Shown: positions 11,971-23,050, counted from the stretch's first letter. The stretch: 64,000 nt of DNA from Acestrorhynchus altus (GCA_034509495.1 CM067523.1:17740379-17804378); one strand, 5' to 3'. Made by a program: numbers and translations. Notes: a model not told the origin generated them from the sequence alone.

Positions 11971-12112
11971 TTTAAAAAAGTGATTTCCTGGATTTTTGTT
12001 TCTCATTCTGTCTCTCATAGTTGAAGTGTACCTATAATGAAAATTACAGATCTCTCTCATCTTCATAAGTAGGAGAACATGCACAATCAGTGGTTGACTT
12101 TTTGCCCCATTG
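10610..12112 (+). mobile_element. Tc1/mariner copy B, end-to-end but inactive
   Basis: The left end CAGTGGGGCAAAAA and the right end TTTTTGCCCCATTG are inverted copies, and the similarity continues for about 90 bp inward (GATGAGAGAG blocks on both sides). TA dinucleotides flank both ends (10608-10609 and 12113-12114), the expected Tc1 target duplication. Inside, from about 10984 (start ATGGCCAAGACCACAGAGCT) through 11870, transposase blocks are readable in three frames, including TIPTVKHGSGNIM. Stops and frameshifts make it non-functional. At 1503 bp it is close to the 1.6 kb typical of intact family members, so little is missing. Confidence 0.88.
11910..11971. repeat. (CTA)n(ATA)n microsatellite inside Tc1 copy B
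   Basis: About ten CTA units followed by about ten ATA units between the transposase remnant and the right TIR. It expanded after insertion. Confidence 0.9.
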
Positions 12113-12287
12113 TATCTGAGATATAACGGAGATCCCAAAATGAGCAAAGTACTAAAACAACTAACTAAAATAACTTTTTTTTAAATATGTTAATGAGTGA
12201 GAAATTTTATAAACCTTAGTTCAACTGAAGTATTATTAAACCTGAGTATTTCTACTTTTCCTACTTTAATTAGACCTCTGCCACCTC

Positions 12288-12463
12288 TTTGGTTGTAGTG
12301 GGAGGAGTTTGGGTTGTGCTGAGAAGAGGCTGGGTTGTAATGGGAGGAGTTTGATTGGAATGGGAGTAGTTTGGGTTGTACTGGGAGAAGGCTGGTTTGT
12401 ACTAGATTTAGATTGGATTGAACAGGGAAGCGTCTTGGTTGTACTGGGAGGAGTTTGGGTTGT
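12288..12463. repeat. ~21-bp minisatellite
   Basis: About eight imperfect tandem units of the form GGGTTGTACTGGGAGGAGTTT. Units differ by substitutions and small indels. Because 21 is divisible by three, both strands keep open frames through it, which explains the apparent small proteins. Confidence 0.85.
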
Positions 12464-13403
12464 GGAATGCTTCTTGGATTGGCCTTATCAATATACAATT
12501 CTTATATTAATGTCAAATAGTATTGAAGACCAGGTCTAAATGGGGTCTCGGAAACAATCAAACATAATATCAAATATTGAACTACACTGTTCAGTTTTAA
12601 CAGTTTGTTTAGAAGGATATAAGGGCCTGTTTACTCCTGATATTATCATGCATTTTATATCTGCAGTGTATCTGGATCTAGTTTGACTGGATTCGTATAC
12701 TCACACGCACACACGCACACACACACACACACAAATTTGTGTAGTCTCTTGCACCCGTACTGATATGTGATGCATGCCGATTCTTTTTCACCTCCTTTTG
12801 TTTTGATTTGACTGAAGTTTCTGTAATTGGTTCAGACATCTGATACATCCAAATAAGTTGTATCTTACTTACGTATACAACTTAAATAAGTTGTATAACT
12901 TACTTACTGAACTGGAACTTGGTTCAGTTGATCTGGGGTCTGAAACCAGTTTGAAAATCTAAAATGTTTTTAATTTAGAAAGTTAGAATATTAAATATAA
13001 GTTATGCATTAAAAATAAGTTATGCATTGTGTATGATGAAGAAGATAGCAACACAAAAAGGCCATCCTTTCATCTACAACATTTTATCTTCTAAATATAG
13101 TGAGGATTTTAATGCTCATAGTTTCAAAGGTTCTGTTGTGATGTGCCTCTGAACCATATCTTTTGCACTAAAGTCCTGCAACTGTTGTTGAAAGCACGTG
13201 AAAGTAGACAAAAGGTTCTTTGATTGCGGCAGGAAGGGCCTGCACTTTAAGTATGCAGTCTGCCACCAAAAGAAGCTTGAGGTTTGAGTAGGAAGGCCTA
13301 CAGTAGCAACACTGTGCTATTTTGTCCGCTTGTATGCTGCACTGTGGTCTGGACTCTACCATGAGGTGTCAATGCCCTTTTCACACATGTGCCTGCAGCT
13401 TGA
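12464..13403. other. intergenic, nothing recognised
   Basis: Contains a short CA tract at 12703-12733 and two copies of AAATAAGTTGTAT near 12851-12896. No gene is supported. Confidence 0.45.
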
Positions 13404-13725
13404 CTCTATACATATACACTGTTGGTGGACACCCCTTCTAATAAATGCTTTCAGCTACTTTAAGCTGCACCCATTGAGGGGTATTAAGCCCCCGAACATT
13501 GAGCTGTGGAGCAGTGGAACAGTGTTCTGTGGAATGATGGAGCTCCATCCAGTATTTTTGGGGTGAGTTGGGGAGTTGAGTATGAGGTGGGGAGTTGGGT
13601 ATGAAGTGAGGTGGTGATAAATGATGCACTGGGTGAATGCAATCAAACCCTCACAGGCATGCTCCAGAATCTTGTAGAAAGTCTTCCCTGGACAGTACAG
13701 ACAGTTACTCCAACAAAAGCAGCAA
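13404..13725. mobile_element. MITE copy (family M2), internally rearranged
   Basis: Starts with a phrase close to TGGTGGACACCCCTTCTAAT followed by GCTTTCAGCTACTTTAAGCTGCACCCATTG, then a middle with GAGCTGTGGAGCAGTGGAAC and an end with TGAATGCAATCAAACCCTCACA. The same start and end occur at 56238-56573, where the middle differs. A G-rich segment (13560-13620) interrupts it. There is no transposase. Confidence 0.7.
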
Positions 13726-15000
13726 AAGCTCTTTTTAATACTCTTGAATTCAGAAGAAACAGTGAATTTATGACCCTATATGGGTCATATATTTATGACC
13801 CTATAGTGGAGGTGTTAGCAACTTCATGCATGACAAGCGAAGCTGATAATTTCATCCATTTTCGCACAATGACCAGTGAATGAAACTTTGGGTTATTTTG
13901 TGCAGTGGGACACCATTGGCTTTGAAATTAAGCAATGGTGAAAATCTTCCCACCATTAGGCACTGTGCTGTTTGTAGATGCACTGCTGCTACAGTTCCTC
14001 TGGTAAGATAAGCTGAATCATGTTTTCTCAGAGCAACGTGCAAATTTTGCCGCTAAAAAACTTCACACTCTTCAATATAACTCAGGTTCTCCTCAGATGT
14101 TGTATTCTGAGTGTCTGCAAAAATGTATTATTACTTATTGCTTGGAAGAATGAGGCTTTAAAGCACTTACACATGGTGAGGGTAGCTTGAAGGGTAGATT
14201 GAAGATCATGACCACACAGTTTAAGAAGAAAACAGGAAACGCTGTGGTGCATTGCAAAAGGAAATATTGCGCTCCTCCTGCTCAAAGATGAGGTATTCGG
14301 ACTGGAGTTGCACCAGACTGATGTCCACACGCGTGTGTTGACAGAAGTGACTGTCATAACCCCACTTAATCAACTCAGACACCATTAAACAGCATGAGGA
14401 GCAGCACTCAAACTGCTGTGTAGCAGATGGATTATTCACTGAAATCTGATGTTTGTTATTGATTTTGCAAACCTTTGTTATTACTGCATTATTCACACAG
14501 TGTCAGCATCCCAAGAGAAGGATGAAGAGAAATGGTTAAGAATTATTTGGAACGAGATATTGTTATGTTGATAAATAATAAATGAAATGTTCATTTGTGT
14601 TCATAATTCAAAGAGTAATTACACCATAAGGCACATTTTTTTTTATTAATAGCTGAAATGTTTTGCTCATTAAGAATAAAAAGTACCAGATCAGCTTAAA
14701 GTGTTTCCAAACTGTCAGAATACATTTTTAGATGTGGTCAGTTCATCAACAGCGCCCCTCCTGGTCAAGTCTGCTATAAGCGTGGACGACATAGTACAAC
14801 GTTTGACATTACGCAAATCAGTCCACCAATCTTATCACCCACATTCTGCAACTCCATCCCCATCCCCAAATCCCCCATGACACCCACCAATACCACAGTC
14901 AAAACGATGAGAAGTCTACGAACTTTCTGTGCAGTATTTTTCAAAATGAAGACGGCCAGGTTTTCATTGAAACTGGTTAACGTATACCAGCCATTCCCTC
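13726..15000. other. intergenic, nothing recognised
   Basis: About 1.3 kb with no supported gene, tandem array or transposon motif. Confidence 0.45.
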
Positions 15001-15735
15001 CCACACTCCCACACAACCCCGGCTAACCTGCTCCAACCCTGCCGAACCCTGTCTGTTAACCCTGCGACTGCAGCTAACCTTAGCCACCCTGCAGACCCTG
15101 TCTGTGCCCACCGACTAACCTGCTCCCACCCTGCCGAACCCTGTCTGTTAACACAGTGACTATCCTGCTCCAACCCTGCCGAACCCTGTCTGTTAACACT
15201 GCGACTATCCTGCTCCAACCCTGCAGACTATCCCGTGCCTGGAAGCCAGCTCCTGCTCCAACCCTGCAGACCCTGTCTGTTAACACAGGCTGACATGCTC
15301 CAGCCTGCGAACCCTGTCTGTTAACACTGCACGACTATCCTGCCAACCCTGCCAGGCAGCTACTGTTAACACTGAGGCCTAACCTGCTCCAATCCTGCGA
15401 ACCCTGTCTGTTAACCCTCTGCGTGCCTGCTCCAGCCCTGCGGAGCCCTGTCTGTTAACACTCGGCTAACCTGCTCCAACCCTGCCGAACCCTATCTGTG
15501 CTTACTCGACCATTCCTGCTTAGCCCTGCAAGCCCTGTCTGGCCCCAACACCTCGACTATCCTGCTCCAGCCCTGCGAACCTGTCTGGCCCAACACTCTA
15601 GAGCTATCCTGCTCCAACCCTGCCGAACCCTGTCTGTTAACACTGCGACTATCCTGCTCCAACCCTGCCGAAGCCTGTCTGTTAACACTGCGACTATCCT
15701 GCTCCAACCTGCCGAACCCTGCGGGCACTTTAATT
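15001..15735. repeat. ~46-bp minisatellite array
   Basis: About 15-16 degenerate tandem units built around GAACCCTGTCTGTTAACACT, GCGACTATCCTGCTCCAACC and CTGCC. Units vary by small indels. The GC content is well above the flanks and the edges are sharp. Open frames on either strand across it are by-products of the repeat. Confidence 0.92.
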
Positions 15736-16870
15736 GAGCTACACATACCAGAGTATACCAGATTTAGTGTATGACACTATTCAGTCTTTGATGATATTGA
15801 CGTGGTGAATATCGTAATGGTCTGTGTGTATGTAGTCCTGCGTCCTACAGCCATCTGCAAATGGTGCTGGCATTAACAGGATGACTCATGGAGGGCATCA
15901 CTTTGCTGAATTTTCGTTATTTTAGAGGTTGGGTAACTCTGTGCATGTTGGACAATCCTTCAGTTCTCCTTCTCCATGGTTCGTGTAGGCCACTGAGATC
16001 ATTCATGTCATTGGTAGCGTACTATGGTATTATTCACATAACCCTATGATGCAACCCCTCTCAAACTCTTTTAACTGCACGAATTCCTTCTTGCTTTTTC
16101 TCCAAGGTACACTTCACTTTCAAAGGATGCTTCAACACAACAATGTGAGTCTAGCATGGAATGGAATGGAAAGCACGCGCAACAAAATGACCTTATATAG
16201 TCAGTCAAAAAATATATATATATATTCCTAGTAATTTTATTGCATTTGTATTGTTTTATTCATCATGAAATTCTGACACAATGTAAAGAACAACTGCCAG
16301 ATTTACATCATGTCAAAAAGCTAAAAGCATCAAAAATGGAAATACTAAGATTGGTGTGTCTACAGTCATATACCACAAAAGGTCAGATTCAAGAATTTGA
16401 TTGCCCACACAATTGCTCATGGGTATCTGCTTTAACTCTTTCTTAATATAATGATTTATTCTGAATCTTGTTAGTCCCCAATCTGACATTTCTTTTTCGA
16501 CAGGATCTAAACACGAGGAATCTCTGGATTCTAGCCTTGTCTACTAGCTAAGGATATTTTCAGAGTGAACAGCAAATCACTTTTCTAAGTCACACTAGAT
16601 AAGGGAGTCTGCCAAATGCCATACATGTACGTACGTGTTGTTCTATTACAGATATATAATGGTCTATTAAGAATTTGAATCTGTTATTTCCTGACTTGTG
16701 AAGTACACTACATAGGGAGTAGGGTGTAATTTGTGATTAACCTCTGTGATTGTTTGCTTGTTTTGATGTCTCTCTTTATGTTGCTCCCTACAGGGCTAGC
16801 ATGCTCATGCAAGCATTTACATTTCTGCGTGGACAGAGGTATTTTCAAAAGCAGGGGCATCTCAATATAT
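15736..16870. other. intergenic, nothing recognised
   Basis: No supported gene. Contains a short TA run near 16211-16225. Confidence 0.45.
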
Positions 16871-16884
16871 CCACATCTGGATCT

Positions 16885-17060
16885 GTACCCATCTTACTAC
16901 CCCCATTATAGCAATCACCTGGGATACTGTATCAACCACCTAGCAACATCATAGTAACGGCCTGGGATACCATAGCAACCAGTTAGGATCATCATAGTAA
17001 AGGCCTGGGATACCATAGCAACCAGTAAGGATTGCCATAGTAATGGCCTGGGATATTAAG
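16885..17060. repeat. ~48-bp tandem repeat, about 3.5 copies
   Basis: Units contain GCCTGGGATACCATAGCAACC followed by AGT(T/A)AGGAT and CATAGTAA. The later units are close to identical and the first is diverged. Confidence 0.85.
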
Positions 17061-17267
17061 TTTCAGTGTCATTTATGCATGAAGTCAAATGACACAAAAT
17101 TAAAGTTCAGAAAAGGAGATCTAGAATCATTACATACCCCCTGGACATGGTGGCAGGTCAATTTAACATAGCCAATCCACCTACCTGCATGTTTTTGGGA
17201 AGTGGGAGGAAATCCTGAACATAGAGACCTTCTGATAGAGACCATAACAAGTACGATATCCTGTCTG

Positions 17268-18249
17268 GAGTTTGCCAAAAGGCACTTATAGGACTCTCAG
17301 ACCACGAGAAACAAAAAGATTGAAATTTTGGACTGAATGCCAAACATGTCTGGAGGAAACCAGTCACTGCTCATTACCTAGCCAATGCCATTCATACAGT
17401 GATGAATGGTGGTGGCAGCATCATGCTGCAAGAACTGGAAAACTAGCCATTATCGAAGGAAAGATGACTGCAGCACTCTAGATTTGGATGAAGTTTGCAG
17501 AAGTAGAGGCAACGGTAGAGAGGGTAGAAAGCTTCCAATACCTTGGAGTCAACATCTCGCAAGACCTCACATGGTCTTGCCATGCTGACATCCTGGCACA
17601 GAAAGCCCAACAGCGTCTCTACTTCCCTACTTGCCTTAGGGACTTCAGACTGCCCTCCACAGTACTGCGGAACTTCTACTCCTGCACTATCAAGAGTTAG
17701 TTGTTTAGTTATTTATTTTTTTTTTTTCTACCCATTGCACATATTTATTCTGTTTATTCTGTTTACCCTCTCCCTACCTTCTCCCTTTTCCCCCATTGAT
17801 CTGTGGGTGTACATAGTTGTAAAAAAGCATTTCACTGCATGCTGTACTGTTTATAACTATGTACGTGACAAATAAATCGAACCTCGAACCTTGAACCTTG
17901 AGGTTTATCTTCCAACAGGACAACGACCTAAACACACAGCCAAGGTAACATATTGAACCTGACTTAACATCTCTGTAGATATCTAAAAATGGCTGTGCAC
18001 TGATGCTCTCCATCCAATCTGATGGAAGAGGTTCTGCAAAGAAGAATTTGAGAAACTATAATAATAACTATAGCCTCATAAACAGACTTGAGACTGAAAT
18101 TGCTGCCAAAGGTGCTTCAACAATGTATTGAGCAAAGGCTGTGGATACTTATGTACATGTTATATTTTTGTGTTTTTCTCTTTTCATAAATTTGCAAAAA
18201 ATTTATTTAAAAAACTTCTCATTTTGCCATTGTGGGGCATTGTGTGTAG
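17268..18249 (+). mobile_element. Tc1/mariner copy C, split by a LINE insertion
   Basis: The left part (17268-17483) reads GTTTGCCAAAAGGCAC, CTGGAGGAAACCAG and the GGTGGTGGCAGCATCATGCTG block. The right part resumes at 17900 with TTTATCTTCCAACAGGACAA and runs to the end region GTGGGGCATTGTGTGTAG. Both parts are collinear with the family at 8690 and 46378. The N-terminal third is missing, the frame is broken, and the right TIR is cut off where a hAT element begins. Confidence 0.8.
17484..17899 (+). mobile_element. LINE 3' end (CR1/L2/Rex-type) nested in Tc1 copy C
   Basis: The + frame from about 17488 to 17700 gives the C-terminal tail of a non-LTR reverse transcriptase: FQYLGVNISQDLTWSCHAD, KAQQRLYF and LRNFYSCTIKS. 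A 3' UTR follows, ending in GACAAATAAATCGAACCT and a short (GAACCTT)n tail. This is the usual 5'-truncated LINE insertion. It must be younger than the Tc1 copy that it interrupts. Confidence 0.85.
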
Positions 18250-19679
18250 CAGAGGTTCTTAACCTTTTTCACTGTGCGACCCCCTTTTAGGCTCCAGTAA
18301 ATTTCGCGACCCCCCTACCACCGGGAAAAAATGGTATCAAATAAAATATTCCAAGTACTTCCAAGTACTTTTCATCATGTTTTTTTCTGTTCTGATGTTC
18401 CTTTAGTGCAGGGGTCGGCAATCTTTAACACACAAAGAGCCATTTGGACCCGGTTTTCACGGAAAATAAAACACTGGGAGCCGCAAATAATTTTTGACAT
18501 ATAAAACGAAGATAACACAGTACATATTGCTTTTTCTTAGCTTTATACTTTGTATAAACAACTATAGTGTGTTTGAAATCCAATAAAATTAGATAATTTA
18601 TTTAATGAACACTTTATTAAAATTTTGAATTCTTAAAAAAAAGCAACCCTGGTTAATAGGACTTCTGCTGCTGAAGCTCTGTGCAGAGCGTCTGCAGATC
18701 GGGGTTGTATGATGTCACATTCACCTTTGCAGGACTGTAAGCTGTCTCTCTGTGAGTGTTTGTTTTTAACGTAGTTCATGGTGGAGAACAGCTGCTCACA
18801 TATATACTGTATGTGGATCTGAAGATCGACAGGACTTCAAATGCATATTTCTTCATGTTTATATAGGTGTCAGGGATGACATTCCATGTTTCAAATACAA
18901 GTTTGCCCTGGAAGGTTCTCAATATCACTCCATTTCTGATTTTGAACAAGAGATTCTTGAACATCTTCAAGATCCTCTGTCAAGCGCTTGAATTCAGACA
19001 CCCACATGCCTTTGTCAGCTATGTCAGTCAGATCCAGATCCATATCCGGCTCCGGCTTCAGATTTGGATCCGGATCCAGATCAGGTTGATTAACCCCTGC
19101 CGGGTTTTGGCGGTAAACCGGCTCCCACAAGTGTGATGCTTATTTTGAGTGACGGAAAATAAAAGTAGAATGAAAATTGAAAAAAGAATGCGACAAAATA
19201 CATTTCAGTTAAATATTTAGTATTATTATTAGTAGTAGTAGTATTAATAAAGTATTTTCCTAAGCCATGCGGAGCCTTGGCGTAAGGATGAAAGAGTTGT
19301 GTGTTGCTGATCTAGAGCATTTAGCGTCCCCACTTCCAATTCAACCTTCTAAAAAACACTCCGTTTTAATCCAGCCTGCATGACGTGCCGAGCCACAATG
19401 TGCATGAACCTGAATCAAGATTCAGATCGAATAGTCGAGCAGAACAGCAAGTGAGTCAGTTTGATTCAGTGAAAAAAAGGTTCTAAAAATTTTCTATTTT
19501 AAGAAACAGTGGGTCCCGAGCCATGTCCTTCATGTGAGACACTCCATCAAGACTGAGAATGATGCAGTGTGAAAAAGTTTAAATCTGATTCATCACACAT
19601 TTAGCTGACAAAACATCTTAATTAGTGTCACATTCGTGACCCCCCTAGAAGTACATTGCGACCCCCAGGTTAAGAACCT
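18250..19679. mobile_element. hAT-like element with GCGACCCCC termini
   Basis: The left end is CAGAGGTTCTTAACC followed by GTGCGACCCCC. The right end carries ATTGCGACCCCC followed by GGTTAAGAACCT. These are inverted counterparts over about 16 bp plus the shared GCGACCCCC block. The last three bases of the right end are altered and no clean 8-bp target duplication remains. No transposase of its own is visible. Most of its interior is a second hAT element. Confidence 0.65.
18409..19318 (-). mobile_element. second hAT element nested in the first; transposase C-terminal relic
   Basis: The left end CAGGGGTCGGCAAT(C) is a classic hAT terminus. The right end TTGCTGATCTAGAG is a decayed inverse. Flanks CTTTAGTG (18401-18408) and ATTTAGCG (19319-19326) match at 6 of 8 positions, as an old 8-bp duplication would. 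On the minus strand 18760-18990 encodes a hAT C-terminal dimerisation block in two frames, including MKKYAFEVLSIFRSTY and, one frame over, CEQLFSTMNYVKN. A stretch of SCA-type dyads (TCCAGATC/GGATCCGG) occurs near 19030-19085. Not functional. Confidence 0.7.
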
Positions 19680-20275
19680 ACAACTAAACCTCATTTTAAC
19701 CTACACCTTAATTGACTTAATCTACACCTACACCTAAATGTAACAGTAGCCTAAATTTGATCTACTCTTTAAACCTAAACCTAACCTTAACTGACACCTA
19801 AACCTAACTCTAATTTGACCATAATTTATGCCATAATTTATACATGAACCTAACTCTAACCTAAACATAATGTATTCCATAACCTACTCCTAAAACCAAC
19901 TCTAGCCTAACCTTAACTTACACCTTAGTATACACTTAATCATTACCTTAACTTATCCTAAATCTACTCTTAAACCTATCTGTAATCTACTCCATTATCT
20001 AAACCTAAACCTAACCTTAACCTTCAGCTAAACCTAAACTTAATCAACACCATAATCTACACCTGAACCCAATCTTACCCAACACTTGAATTTAACTCTA
20101 ACCTAACCTTACTTTAGTCTTTATTCTACGCCTAATCAGAACCTAAACCTGCACCTAAACCTAACATTAACCTACACCTTAATCACACCAAAACCTAACC
20201 TAAACCTATAATGTAATCTACACTTATTAACCTTAATATACACCTAATCTTAACATAACTTTAACCTTAACAAAA
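19680..20275. repeat. degenerate (CCTAAA/ACCTAA)n array
   Basis: About 600 bp made almost entirely of CCTAA-type hexamers and 12-mers (CTAAACCTAA, ACCTACACCTTAAT, AACCTTAACC) with substitutions and spacers. It resembles a decayed interstitial telomere-like or simple satellite array, although the exact CCCTAA telomere hexamer is not the dominant unit. Confidence 0.8.
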
Positions 20276-20530
20276 ATGAGAAAGTATGATTAAATAATAA
20301 GGGATTTTACATCAGATTTCTGCAGTTATCTGATTAATCATGCCGTTAACAGTATGCTCAGATTTCGTAGATTGGAGTAAGGTCTAGAAATCACATTAAG
20401 AAGTCCAATAGAGAGCTGGAATTTATTCTGATTACCCAAGTGCTGATTAACGCATTGATCAGATAATTCACAAAATCTGATTTTCGAGAATTATTGGAAT
20501 TAGTCAGTGCATATAAACACACTCTTACAC
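20276..20530. repeat. unclassified dispersed repeat (ATCTGATTAATC type)
   Basis: Repeated TCTGATTA and AATCAGA phrases and an end with CAGTGCATATAAACACAC resemble a non-coding fish repeat that often ends in GTGCATGTAAAC. A related piece may be at 51035-51215 (ATGTTTACATTCAGC, ATAATCTGACTGATGG). Family unknown. Confidence 0.4.
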
Positions 20531-20689
20531 AAAAAATAAGCATGGTTTCATTTCAACTAGAAGTGTGATGAAACCGCTAAAAATAAATGACCAAAAAGTA
20601 AAAGTGGAAATGCTCAACTGAAATTGAAAATGGAATACAAGTCGACCTTAATGGTATGTATTTAACATTAAACAAGTCTGTGAACAAAG

Positions 20690-20995
20690 ATCAGATCCCA
20701 TAAAACTGAAACGTGCACCTGTTGGGAATGTGATGACTTGGACAGAGGTGACAGGTTGAGTGGACTGACCACAGTGGGCTCAGTTTCCTGTCTGCTAGTG
20801 TTGGAAGGTTTTGGTGGCCGCCTTCTCTTTCATAATGACATGGAGCAGACCTCAACAAGAGTGTACGGGGGACATCTCGTCTCACTTCTTTTTCCCAATT
20901 CCTCATTTTCCCCCGTGACTACACTGACAGAGATCCCTAGCAGCTTAGGAGGAACTATTTTTGGGGAGGCAAAGCCTACTTTCAGTGGGGATATG
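20690..20995. promoter_or_regulatory. candidate distal enhancer of spi1 (motif cluster 1)
   Basis: A low-repeat island about 20 kb upstream of the spi1 ATG. It holds a perfect RUNX site TGACCACAG (20766-20774), an ETS site TTTCCTGTCT (20784-20791) 10 bp away, GAGGAA on the minus strand (complement of 20899-20904) and GAGGAACT (20949-20956). PU.1 in mammals is driven by an upstream element containing RUNX and ETS/PU.1 sites, 14-17 kb away. The match here is by motif class and location only. Conservation was not tested. Confidence 0.25.
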
Positions 20996-20998
20996 GAT

Positions 20999-20999
<1 letters not shown>

Positions 21000-21078
<79 letters not shown>
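21000..21078. repeat. (CA)n microsatellite
   Basis: About 39 nearly uninterrupted CA units, with one AA interruption near the end. A strong polymorphic-marker candidate. Confidence 0.97.
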
Positions 21079-21079
<1 letters not shown>

Positions 21080-21744
21080 ACCTAAATACAGTGTCATCTG
21101 CATGCAACCAGTAAACCAGGAATAGACCTTTAGCATGTAGGTTCAAGAGGTGCACTCATAAGGAAAGTACTACAAATAATACATATTATCTCACAATCTG
21201 TATAGTAAATAACAGCGTTTGCACTTTTGTGAGCCCAATTCTGACAGACACTGCTATGGCAGTATTAATGATAATAAGAAGCATAATGTAACAGATGTGA
21301 TTTGTCACAATAATGACAAATGTTGTCAAATTACTAAATAAATAAAAAAATAATAAGTCTGAAATTCAGAGAAATTGGACAAAGGCAAAACAATTCTCTT
21401 TTGTCCAAAATCTTTAAGAATGCTTTATTTACTGCATAGAAATTGTAAACATCTCGCTACAAGCCAGGAGAAACCACAACCAAGCCTTCACACCCTGAAG
21501 AAGACTTTTACCAGCCCATTACACCTGAGGAAACCTGTTCTTATTCATTACTATGCAGTAAGAAGAACAGAGATAAATAAAGCTTTTTACTGATCGGATG
21601 GAACCGTGCCTTGAGAAATCGCTTTTTCTTTCAGAGACTAAATTCTACACTTTCTATTAAACCTGTCATAATATCCAAAAATGCACTGGAATTCTATCTG
21701 ATGTCTGGAAAGGCCTGGAGGTGAGATTTGACCAGGTTGTGTTT
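21079..21744. other. intergenic, nothing recognised
   Basis: AT-rich, no supported gene. Confidence 0.45.
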
Positions 21745-22040
21745 TGATCTTCTGTGGTGTTCTTTCAGGGCCTTATCTCCGTGGCTTGTGCATGCAGAAT
21801 CAGCCACATCAAAGATGTGTCATCACCCAGACGAGCACGCATGTGTGTTTCTTTGTGGTAAGTACTTGTTTTCTTTTGTCAGTACTTGTTGTGGAGAGGG
21901 CGGCTGACCTAAGCCTGCCTGCAGGTTTTTTATCTTAACAAAGCACACTTCCTGTAAGGCCCATTGCTTCCTGCCGGGGTCAAGCACAAGTGGTCACATC
22001 TGCTCCAACAGACACCTAGACCTGCTTACCAGACGATGTC
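21745..22040. promoter_or_regulatory. candidate distal enhancer of spi1 (motif cluster 2)
   Basis: Another low-repeat, higher-GC stretch. It carries a RUNX site TGTGGT (21854-21859), a GATA site (TTATCT, 21930-21935) and two ETS sites, CTTCCTGT (21948-21955) and GCTTCCTGCC (21966-21975), within 125 bp. The combination is typical of blood-cell enhancers. It is inference from motifs and the spi1 context. Confidence 0.25.
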
Positions 22041-22054
22041 CACAGAGAATGAAG

Positions 22055-22085
<31 letters not shown>

Positions 22086-22086
22086 T
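22055..22086. repeat. (GT)n microsatellite
   Basis: About 15 uninterrupted GT units. Confidence 0.9.
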
Positions 22087-23010
22087 GGGGGCAGTGTCTG
22101 GAGTTACAGATCCAGCAAGTCAAAATCTGCCCACAGGATTTTGTTCTCACTGCCTGGTTGGCTCTGATTTTAACTCTTTGGACCTGGACTACCCACCTAA
22201 CAGCCCTAACTCCACCTTGAGTTCATGTTGCTAATAATGGCTCGGCAGGATGAGTTGCAGCAGAGCCGCCCAGGCAACCAGAACAAAATACTGGGTGGAT
22301 TTTTACTGGCTGGTTCTGAAATACTCAGCATAGTGGGAATGTAATAAGCAGCCCTTTAAACATGATTTGTGTAAAAAAAAAAATAGCACCTCTATTAAAC
22401 GATTTTACAAATGATAGCTAATTTAACAGTTATATAATAATCTAATAGTCATTAAAAATACAGTACAGTATGTCTGTAAACACCTGCTTTTCTAAATTAG
22501 CTAAAAACTTTCTCTTTTTCTGGGAAGGCTGCACTTGAGTTTTTGTATGCAGTCCTGCAAAGGTTCAGCATTAGTGAGGTCAAGTACTGATTTTGAACGA
22601 TACTCATTTTAGCACATCCTTACAGTCACTCTCGGGAACAGAGTTACACCTTTCCATTGTATCCTACACCTGACACTGGGCATGATGACATTAGGCTCTT
22701 GTGCAGCATCTGCAGTGCTGTTCTGTGGGCTGGCAGACAATTTCTCTTTACTGTATAATGTTTTTATTATTTCAAAAACATAAAGCAGGAAAATATCATT
22801 TACCAATTGAAAAGCAACACCTCTTTTTTCCGAGCCTCTAGGGGTTCCGGAGAAGTGGCCGCTGGATGTTGTAACATAAGCACGAGTGGGTTGTTTAATG
22901 GGAGTTAAAACTTATATATAGTTAATTAACAAGAATCATAAAATATTTTTGTTTTGTGAATTCTGACAAAATTATTATGGTTAAATTAGTTGATATTGTT
23001 TTGTTTTAGG

Positions 23011-23012
<2 letters not shown>
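22087..23012. other. intergenic; one 36-bp phrase shared with 45.76 kb
   Basis: The phrase CAGCAAGTCAAAATCTGCCC followed by AGGATT and GTGTTCT/TTGTTCT near 22112-22147 recurs at 45757-45792, so part of this is a dispersed repeat. Nothing else is recognised. Confidence 0.45.

Positions 23013-23046
<34 letters not shown>
23013..23046. repeat. (AT)n microsatellite
   Basis: About 17 AT units. Confidence 0.95.

Positions 23047-23050
<4 letters not shown>

Noticed and set aside
15001..15735. Repetitive 'proteins' (VNRQGSAGLEQDS-type) on the minus strand
   Set aside because: They are translations of a minisatellite, not a gene. Frames are interrupted where unit length varies.
15001..15735. CRISPR-like array
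   Set aside because: Units are contiguous and degenerate with no unique spacers, and the DNA is vertebrate.
20830..21136. CVCVCV and HTHTHT open frames
   Set aside because: They come from the (CA)n microsatellite at 21000-21078.
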